DNA of 41,297 nucleotides, from assembly GCF_001949145.1 (NCBI RefSeq), contig NW_019091758.1:34575-75871 (forward strand), read 5' to 3'. The position numbers and the translations under genes are program-made. The notes under the pieces are model-generated. The model was not told where the DNA came from and did not search any database. It saw only the letters and a list, made by a program, of their open reading frames with translations. Of this stretch, positions 10,476-20,400 are shown one piece after another; position 1 is the stretch's first letter, and each line of letters opens with the position of its first letter. Origin of the DNA: Acanthaster planci. Lineage: Eukaryota > Echinodermata > Asteroidea > Valvatida > Acanthasteridae.

Positions 10476-10610
10476 CTTCCTCTTTGGAGTTGTATGACTG
10501 CTTCCGGTTCCAGAAAAGTAAACTACAGCTAATAGGGCAGAGCTGCTTGGGGCGCGCTAGTACTGCATGCAGGGGATCTTCTCACCAAACTGCGCACGCG
10601 TGAAAGATAA
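10476..10610 (-). promoter_or_regulatory. Likely promoter region of the M15-like gene
   Basis: Just upstream of the signal-peptide exon are an ETS-type core TTCCGG (about 10502-10507), a GGCGCGC patch and TGCGCACGCG at 10591-10600, which resembles the NRF1 consensus. CpG density is higher than in the surrounding DNA. No TATA box was identified. The transcription start cannot be fixed from sequence. Confidence 0.4.
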
Positions 10611-10851
10611 AAAGTCTCGATCATCGGTCTCCACTCTTTAGTCTTAGTTCAGGGTCGCTTGTGTCTTTCAGAAGGAAATTAATTCTAAACGTCGGATCAA
10701 GCATGGAGCTGTAATGCACGGTTTTCATTTACATAGCAAGAGATTCAATCCACACCCAAATTCTTGGAGAAAAATTTGATATGGACAAGATGGAAATGGT
10801 TTTTGGAACTTTTGCTGATGAAATCAGGTTGCGTCACTAGGTGCAGTGGGT

Positions 10852-10885
10852 CCATGGAGCTATAGCTCCATGGAGCTATAGCTCC
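10852..10885. repeat. Overlapping perfect palindromes of GGAGCTATAGCTCC
   Basis: CCATGGAGCTATAGCTCC followed by ATGG is a perfect 22-bp palindrome. It overlaps a second GGAGCTATAGCTCC palindrome that ends at 10885. Confidence 0.8.
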
Positions 10886-11540
10886 TTGGGAGGTCAGTTT
10901 TCTGCGATGGTACAAACTTGAAACTTTTTATAATGCTATCCCAAAACCTGGATTATTCTGATCTGATAATAGAAAGTGATTGTTCAAAATGATGTCAAAG
11001 GTACCCCCAGAACTGTGGGGTACGACGTCCGCACCGTGTTCTGGGTGTATTGTCGAAGGAACTTCGAGAGGGCGCTCTTTAAAGAAAACTTTTAGGAACC
11101 ACCTGTTTTGCAGGCGGATGATGTGCAAGTACCTTGAAGTGGGCGTCGTCACGATTTTTTTTTTCACTTTTGCGGGGGGGGGGATTTCCAGGGGAAGCAC
11201 TGATAAACCATGATAGTGAAAGGGGTTTAATTTCGATTTTGTCCCCAAACAAGTAGTATAGATTTCATCCCCTTTCATCTCCTTGTTTTATATTTTCTGC
11301 TTTTCCCCCTTTATACATTTTTTTGGCTTTTTTCCCCACAGCAGTACGGTGGAATTAAAGCACCACTTTGCCCCTCCCCCAGATGCATGTCACCAAAAAT
11401 AAATAGTTCAGTGTGCCAGCATAACATTATGGAGGCTTAGACAAAGTATTTAGAGAAATAAAGAGAACTAAAAGTCTTAGCACCAGACGTAAACTCGGCT
11501 TCCCACATGACTTAAAGAGCAACTCAAAGGAAAACCTGTT

Positions 11541-11900
11541 TTCTCGGATTTTATATGTTTGAATAAAAATGGAAGCATCCAAATTGAACGCAGAGTCATT
11601 TGTCTTCAGAGCTCAACTACAACAAGCTAAAAGGTTTTTTCTGTTTATGCCAAGATGGCTACAATGGCTGCATGCACAGTTTGACATGCACAAGGGTTTA
11701 TCCGTTACCAACACAGGGTGGGGGTTCCCCTCATTTTCTCTATTTTCTCAAAATGACGCAATCTACATTCAGAATTCGTATCTTGGCATGAACATAAAAA
11801 AGCCCCTTTTAGCTTGTTATAGTTGAGCTCTGAAGACAAATGACACTGTGTTCGATTTGGATGCATATCCATATTTATTTGAACAGATAAAATCAGAGAA
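11541..11900. repeat. Large foldback element, 360 bp, arms over 100 bp
   Basis: The left arm (from 11541) carries ATTTGTCTTCAGAGCTCAAC and AACAAGCTAAAAGG. The right arm carries GTTGAGCTCTGAAGACAAAT and CCTTTTAGCTTGTTA at the mirrored distances. The outer ends pair as well (GGATTTTATATGTTTGAATAA against TTATTTGAACAGATAAAATC). About 90 central bases do not pair. Open frames on both strands here are similar because of the symmetry, not because they are genes. Confidence 0.75.
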
Positions 11901-14172
11901 ATCATTGCATTGCATTCAATTTCAACTACATATGCTCACCACAGGATAGCCATTTTGGTTTTCATGTACTGAGATTTAGCCTGGGCACTGAATCTTTTCT
12001 GATTACAGTGCTGTGGATCTCCATCAATAAAATTATAAAATTACTCTAAAACCTTGTGTTGTGTTTATCTTAAACTAGTTTATTTCTCACACCAAGAACA
12101 TTTTAGCACCGAAATAGAATTAGAAAAATAGAAACCTTCGCAGTAAAGCAATGAAGACAAGGTGTCTCTGAAGTTAATGAATTATTCAAGAGATATTGCT
12201 CAGTACATTGTATATGTTAACCTTTTACAGAGTAACACACCTTAATTTAGATTTGCTTGAACCCCAAATCCTCTGTGTGTTTTTGTTGAACTTGTCAGAA
12301 CTTGTCAGATTCTCTGAGAAGTACCAAGTACGAAGCACACCTTACCGCATTTGGGCCCAATCAATTATACACATGGAGGGGCAGTGACTTCATTGCATCT
12401 AGAAGGAACTGTGAGTGACCAAAAGATTGTTATACAAATGTCTCCAGAAATTGGACAATCTTCTCTTGCCCTTTAGCCTCGGGAAATAGGACCCTCTTCT
12501 GCCAAGTTCTGCTTTGTCACAGTCCCGTAGGGTGCATAGAGATGCACAAGTGAGCTCGATCATTGCCAATCCATATGTATGACAGTACAGAATCTTACAT
12601 ACAGTACACATCCATAACCACGACTACATCCCCTAGTTAATAATATAATTTATGAAAGCAAAAGTAGCAAATGCGAATATGTACACAAGTACCATTTTTA
12701 GAAGATAAACTCTTGGTCTTACAAATAATCCTGCTTTGAATGCCACATTGCACTAAAACTAAGCTGAACCTCAAAAAGAAAGCCAACCACCATTTATAAA
12801 TAAATCTGTTAATGAAAGAACAAAGTTACTGAAGGAGATGGAAACTATAAGATAGTGACACATTTCAGTTTCTCTCAAAAAAAGGACACAAAGTGCGAAT
12901 GGCCGAGAGGTCTTGATCACCTGGTCTGCATGACAAATGCACACCCTGCAGCTGTTTTTCTATATTGTATATTTTAAAAATCCTATAGTTGCAATGTTAC
13001 ACACATTTTAAAAGATCGATTTTTCGCTTTTCTCGATGGTGTGATAACAGAAAATATTTCCATGTAGCTACAGATATTCGTTTGAAAAAGGCAAAATTTT
13101 CTTATTATTTTTGTTTATACAAAATATTAATTTTTCTAAACTAGCATCCCCCACAAATTATAAAAACATAATGCCGAACTGAATTTGCATCCAATTTGAT
13201 ACAGTCTTTGGGTATTAAGATTTACAGTTGTTTGTATATCCATCATCTTACAAACATCCAACCTTGAATCCTTGCCTGACTCGAGCTGATGGTACACCAT
13301 CCACCAAGAACGTCTGGTGCTGTTGTGAGGAAAATGAAAATAAGCCGAATATATAGGCGGGTACTCTTTTGATGGGAAACATTTACACTCCCTACAATGG
13401 ACTTTTCAAAAGTGACAGTCAGGTGTGAGTGAATGCATGCTGTGAAATTCCCCACAAAATCCAACGTGGAGAGCGTTCGATTTTTGTCATTGTGAGCAGT
13501 GAGAAGATGTTGATCTCAACTTGGGTCATCCAGATTATTTTCCTCTCAGATTTCACTCTCGGAAGATGTGAGAGTTGACGAGGTAATTCCTGTCCCCTTG
13601 AGCTGAGCATTTCTGCTCTTATTCTTTCGGATTCTCTTCAAACTCTAGTGTCCAAGAAATCAAGCCTACGTAAGTCGTCCTTGCAAGGTCAGTGTAAAAA
13701 TGATGATGACTGGGAGGCCATTGCTAATCCTTCAAAATCCTCCATAACCATCTGGAAATCATGAAGGATCCAGGAACATTTGCATTAATTACTTCGAGTT
13801 CAAGCATATCTACATTTTATAACCCAGCCCCCCATTTAGTGCTCAAAACAACATTCACTCACATAGAACAGAGTACATGTACGCACCCCACAAGATTAAT
13901 GGCAAAGGACTTGATTAACACTACCAAACAAGTTGATGTCTTTGTTTTGTATTTGTATATTATTGTATACAAAGTGATGTCAAAACAGAGTGCCAATGAG
14001 AAAGGGATTCAGTGCTACAACTCGGCACAGCTGTGGCATTTCGTGGTGCCTCAGAGGTCTGTCCAAAACCATTTCCACAGGATATTAAGGGATGAAAACT
14101 CCCCAAATTCAAAACATTGTGGTACTAAATGGAAACTAATGCGAGGTCTTTGTTATTCACCTTAGTTCAACA

Positions 14173-14471
14173 CTACGGATACCGAGATATGCCAGCGTCG
14201 CCTTCAGGATCGGCATCATCGTCATCAAAATCCCCAAACGGGTTCTTGGATTCTGTCTTGAAGTAGTCGTCATCGGATTCTGGCTCCTGGGACACAGGCG
14301 CTGGGGTGTCTGTCTCTCTCTTGGTGCTCTGCCGCTCGTCGAAGCGGGTGTACTTGGTGGTGGAGGGGGCAGGGGCTGGCTGGGGGGTCAACTCGCTAGC
14401 GGCATGGCGGAGGGCTTGCTCCTGGTATGTGCGCAGGAGGTACAATATTGCGAGGAGGTCCAATACAACTC
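14173..14471 (-). CDS. TMEM72: TMEM72-like exon 5, last membrane segment and acidic tail
   Basis: The acceptor is CCCCATACAG in phase 1, matching exon 4 across a 5.2-kb intron. It is open to TAG at 14175-14173. VVLDLLAILYLLRTY completes the fourth segment. The tail is Pro-rich (TPQPAPAPSTT), then Ser/Asp-rich (ESDDDYF, FDDDDADPEGD), and ends SRYP. Confidence 0.75.
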
Positions 14472-17400
14472 CTGTATGGGGAAGTGTTTAATGGGTGGAT
14501 AGGTGGGAGGGGGGCACAGAAAAGAGAGATGGCAAGATGAGGAATTTCTTTCCGAGATGAATTTCTTATTATGGCCATGGAAAATGCAAATTCATTTCCT
14601 GGCAAGGTGTAGTTCTACATTAAAATCAAGTTTGGATCCAAAACAGAATTTTGGGAGGGGGTTGCAAAATTGTTGGAGGGGGGCTAAAAAAGATGGAAAC
14701 TTCTTTGTCACACTTGTAAAGACCTTTATGGCTCTCTGAAAGTAAATGCTACGATATTTTCACTTGTTTGGAAGGACATGGAGTCATGGGGTTCAGAGAT
14801 TTTTGCACAAACCCAACACCTCAAGGATCGACAAGTCTGAGTTCGAGTTCGGGCGGCCTGTTCTTGACACGGGTTTCTTGTTCTTGCGCTCAAATGGTGG
14901 GAACGCGTCTAAAGAAAACTGTTCCCGGAACAGGACCACACACCACCTCCTCGTCAGGGTTTACAGGAACACATGGAAAAACTTGTGAGATTCTGATTTT
15001 TGAACAGCTGTAAAAATATACAGATGGCTTACAAAGCCGGAGACAATAAGAAGTTGCGCAAAATTTACATTAATTGTTTTCCGCAACACAGAAATGAATG
15101 TTCCTGTTTAAACAGAAAAGAATTCAGCCAAGTTATCCAAACTCTCAAATAGCGTACGTGTACGAACACTGCCATGTTACATGTTGCTTCACACTACCAG
15201 CGATAACCAGTTGTACGTTCCCGGCGTTTGAGCGGCCGACCAACGAACAACAAATCAAGCTGTTCGTGAACAAATGAGAACAAGCCGCCCGAACTCAGCC
15301 TAAGACATGTAGGAGATATCAAGAGAATCCACGCACACACAAATGATACCAATCATGGCGCATCCCTGTGGTTAATGTTTCATGCAAAATTTGTCCGTGC
15401 TTTAATGATTCGTTGCATTGCACCTTGATAGAAATAAAAAAGCAGATCACCAAATACCCTAGCGGCAAACCATTTCATCCAAACTCTGCTGTAGCTTCAG
15501 TGAATTTTCACTGAATTGCACTTTGATAAAAACAAAAGTAAAGAAATCAACCTTAAATTACAAGACAGACCAGCTTTCACTGGTCCATTTCTGGAAAGGC
15601 ATCTCAGCATAAATTAGTACTATAAACACAGTACTTGTAAATATGGATAAAAAAAATTTCTGGGAACTTGAAAAAGCTTAAATATCGAACAATTTTTATA
15701 ACGAAGTATTGCCCTTCATTATAGTATACATGTATTTATAACACTCTTAAAGAGTCGGTGACACCCACAGGCTAGTAAAAATTCACAAGCTTTCTTGGGT
15801 GGGATTCGAACCCACAACCTTCTCCTAACAAGCACGTGTCCTCAGACAACATGAGTATACAGTTTGAAAAATACATTTTGGTGAAGGGAAAAAAACCCAA
15901 TCTAAGAAAAAAAGAAGTATCATCTCCCTGACGCAAAAATGGCGTCTCATAAATTATATCACACCGATGGGGGGAGTCAGGTTTGCCAGGTCCGTGGTCT
16001 GGGTTCAAATCCCACCCAGGCTGATGCGGATTGGCTTTACAATCCCAACCTGGATCCCTAGGCTTTCCCCGCAATGTTTATCTGGGGTTTTCACCCCACA
16101 TCTTCATTGGAGTTACAACTTTTTAAGCAGGTTGTCCATTATTTTATTTGCCATGTTAACAATGGCAACTGAAAATCATTCTAGAGTGACATGGCTACCA
16201 TCGTTAATAGTTTTCATTCATATTCATGTCATTCATTCATTAGCAGGTGTACTGTTGATGCATAACAACAAGAAAAAACACACTTCATACATGTACATGT
16301 AAATTACTTACAATGTACGGTACACCGACATCACTGGGTATAGCATATGGTTCACTCCATGCATCACTGATTTCAATTAACTCAAGAACGGAATCTACAT
16401 GTACATGCATGTTTCCATGCAGATCATATTACTTCCGTTGTCTCTTGCCATCCATTTATGTGTAGTTACGATGCAGCACACCTGACTGTGATACATGTAT
16501 GTCACCAATTTTGAGCCTATTCAGTGATCCCCTCCCCCCAAAAGAACCCCCTAAACAAAATTTATTTTCTCCCGAAATAATTGTCAGAAATTGTTGGTAT
16601 CAGACCTTAGGATGCTATCTTGTTAAAATGAACGCTTACATGTAATTTAAATTTGATGGTTCGTTATGGAGATATTTTCCAATTGTGTATAACAACTCAT
16701 TTTTATGTTCTGTCCAATGGAAATTTAATCATTCAAGTGCATGCAGTCACTTATTTTCAAATCTCCAAGCTACTGTGCAACTGTTTGAGATCTGTATACT
16801 TTTGCAAATTTCCTTCTAGCTCTACATTCCATGAAACTGATGCTTACTTCAGAAGGGGGTGGCTGTTAATCAATTGTGCAGTTTCAAAGTCCAATAAGTT
16901 TGCTCCAGAGAAAGCAACTTAGCTGAAACTGTGCAATTGACCTCGATCAATTTGTAACAAGGGGCTGATCTCATTACTTCTGTAACATTAAGTTTGAACC
17001 ACGTCAGATCACGTTTGTTTGTTGACGAGAAATAAACATAGTTTTAACATAACACAATATTGTTTAGATCAGTATCCTCATTCTGCTGGTCTTTTGAATG
17101 ATCCCATGTCTTAAAGGGTGTTGAAAGGCATAAACACATCATTTCAACTGTTGTGGCATTAAAATCCCACTGGACAGAACAAAAAAGCAGTTGTCTGACG
17201 TAATCAAGATGATCTCTGCAACACGTTGTTAGATACAAACGAAGTTTTTAGTTTGGAAAAGATGCTGCCTGATGCTTTCATTTGATGCCCTCAAAGAACA
17301 ATTACTGGCAACTATTTTGGGACAAAATAAATTTTACTGTTGGACGGCATTTGTTTTTATGACACTTTGTGGAGCACACTTCAAATACAGAAAAGGGCAC

Positions 17401-20400
17401 AAACAGAAAAATAAATAAACAGTAAACTACATCATGCCTTAAATAATTCCAAAACTCTGAGAAGTCCCAGCTCCATCTCTGCAGGTGGGACCAACCTGAA
17501 GCCATTACATTAAATAATAATATTACTTCAAATGACAATAAACTAAACTTGAATCCAAAATTCATCAGAAGTACTGCTGTTGATATTACATGTGTAATTC
17601 ACAGGTCACTTCCAAAATACATGTACATATGCATGCAGGTAAATGAAGAAACAATGCATGCATGTTATTGAACCCAATCTTCCAATATTTAAAGACTTCC
17701 TGATTATATCAAGCGTACTGAAAATGCTCTTCTTTGTTATGGCATAGCGAAAACGCTGTGTTTAAAATGCCACATAGTTCAACATACATGTACATGTACC
17801 CCAAATTACAATGTGGTGATAAACATTTTACTGAAAATGAAACATACAATCATTTAAAATATAAAGCTGGATATACATTATATTCCTCTGGCAGCATATT
17901 ATGTGCTTATTAACTTCAGAAATTCTGCGATTTCAGTTTGTCCAACAGATAGGACTATTTTTCAAAAATGTGGCAAAACATGCCAGAGAATCAAATCTGG
18001 TTTTTATACAAATAACTTTCACGTCTCTTAATTCATAAATTTCTCTTTTAAAGTTCTACGCACCCTTAAATGTACTTTAATAGAATTTTGGCATATAAGT
18101 GCACAAATTGACACTAATCAGAAAGGAAAATGAAACCATGTCTTTATCGCACATGCAAACTGAAAACCTCACACAAAATGAACTTACAAACAAGCACCAC
18201 AGTAGAGCACCAAAGAACGAGGAAAACACCACCGACGATGAGAAGTGCATGTATTATGATGGCAAAATTAATATTTTAACCTCAAATGTCTTATGGCTCC
18301 TATGATGTACACAAATTTCAGTAAAATGCAGAGCCCCGTATAGTTTAAACGGCCACTTCACAAATCACACAACAATGCAAACTGAATGTGTTCGACTTTT
18401 GGAAATTCACAGGCTGAACGCTTGCCGATTGCCATGACAACAGCCTCTCTTATCCATGTTCACGTTTATGCCGACTGTGAAATGGCCTTTACAGTATTGA
18501 TAAAACGTTTTGCATTTGTTCAGCATGACGAAGCCAAATGCAGTTTGTGCACATTATCCAGGCGTAATCTGAAGGAACATAAGTTTGAACACTTGTCCAA
18601 CAGATCTAGTCCCAAATCCCTACTAAATGAATGGGCACAACTTCTTCGAGTTGCTCAGTTCTGAGCTTTACTAACTACAAAGAAAATTTTCTTAACAGGC
18701 CACCGCCATGTGGTGCCTTCTGCTTGAAACTTTTGCTGCACACATAAAATTTGCTTAGCAAATTTTTTTCTCCTGAGAAATCTCTATATAATTGGTCCCC
18801 CCCCCAGTGTCATGCTAAAAATTGTCCGGCATCGAACAGTGTCAGTGTCATGAACATACTACAATCTGATTGGTCGCACCTCCATGATGGCACACTATCA
18901 CTGGATGCTTGCTAGACAGCATTTGTACAAGGCATACATGCACATGTAAATCCCACTGCACATTAGAGGACATGACAAGTATTTGCACAGCACAACATTA
19001 CGGGCACCACATGGTCTTATCCACTCTAGTTCCCAGGTTACTACAGAGATTTCAACTTGGAAAGTACTAGATGTTAGTGGAGGTGGAGAGAAGTTGGTAT
19101 TTGTCTCGTTCCACATCCCTTTGCTCTTTGGTCTGTCCTCTGCACGAGCCACAAACAAGCATTGCGCACAGCAGGGCATGCAGGGCTAACAAGCTCCCTA
19201 GAACAGACAGGGGGGAGGATATGGGACAAGATTAGTTCACAGGTGTGAGTGCCGTTACAGAACCAAATCAACCAACAGAAAAGACGAAGGAAAGAATCCA
19301 GTGCAAAGAGGGAATGTAAGTGATCATTTGGTTTCCATTTCACATCCACGTACAAAGCAATTGAGTCCCAGCTTTCCAAAGCCAGACCGAAGGTGGTAAT
19401 TTTGATGGTGGACAATTTTTCTCTCCCACTGTTAACTGTATCTTCAAAGTGATCCCGAGTTAAAGAAAACAGAAATGTTCCATTTGTTAGGAAAGGAAAG
19501 TTGTGGATTTTACATTGTTAACATCTTTCAGATGACACATTATAAATTCTTTAGCTTGGTTTTGGAATGGTGGGTCAGGCGTTCCATCATTCCACATTCA
19601 AAATACATCCATTTTTGCACAAGAGATATGCTGAGTTAATGAACACATGGTGCACCACTGCAGACGGAATGGAAACGAAAAGAAAAATGTGTAACTTGAA
19701 AAGCAGCAGTGACTCACCTGCAACAATCGCCCAAACATTTTTGTGGTCCAAAAAACAGATGACCGAGAGTGCAATGTAGATGGCACTTCGTTTCCAGTTG
19801 TCCAGCCAAGAGACAACCGTCCAAGTCTTCCCACAACAATTGTCTGGTCTGGAAACATTAAAATGGTGGCAAATGTTAAAAGCAGGGTAATTTTTCACTT
19901 CTGCACTGTGTTCGAGAGAGGTCCAGCTGAAAAATGGCTCATGCGATACTTTGGGATAGTTTTGTCCAATCCTGCAAGTTCGGGCCATGTTTGTGGACGC
20001 ATGTTGTCAGATGCAACGGCCAAGCCAAGCCCAAAGGTTTACAGTTTTACTGTCCATCATCCACCAATTAAAATCTTCAGCGTGAAGTCTGCCTGTTCAT
20101 ATTCATGATTCTGTAACTATTGGTAGAAGTACACTTTACGACCTGACATATTTCTCACGGGCACAGAAGAGACAGATTGGTGGGAATATGTTCATCTGGG
20201 TCCCTGGGGTACAGTCATACAATCTGACAGACGGTCAAACTGAGAGCACATGCTTAGCATGTTTAGTGCCAAACAGGCATAAACCTGTGCACAAGTAGTC
20301 AGTTCTCATCAAACGACCACTATTACTAAGCAAAAACGTTACATACATACATGTATCTTGTTAACACACAGAGCGGGTTATAAGCAAATGTTCTGGAAAA

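Larger units (their letters stand above)
10620..14172. other. Intergenic interval between two minus-strand genes
   Basis: The interval holds a 22-bp palindrome at 10852-10873, a 360-bp foldback element at 11541-11900 and AT-rich DNA. I see no exon that I can support. It must contain the 3' UTR of the TMEM72-like gene just left of 14173, but I found no clear AATAAA on the minus strand there. Confidence 0.5.
14472..19717 (-). other. Long intron 4 of the TMEM72-like gene
   Basis: This 5.2-kb intron holds tRNA-derived repeats at 15741-15850 and 15965-16115, TACATGTA units and a fragment of the AAATTTGCTTAGCA repeat family near 18750. No further exon or nested gene was found. Confidence 0.5.

Noticed and set aside
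11569-11905. Similar open frames on both strands
   Set aside because: They arise from the self-complementary foldback element and show no protein features.
13761-14165. 134-codon plus-strand open frame just beyond the TMEM72-like stop
   Set aside because: The sequence looks non-coding, with no domain and no splice context; it is antisense to the expected 3' UTR.
15801-15820. tRNA gene suggested by GGGATTCGAACCC
   Set aside because: Only the B box and T-arm are good; no intact acceptor stem or anticodon arm could be drawn, so it is a SINE fragment.
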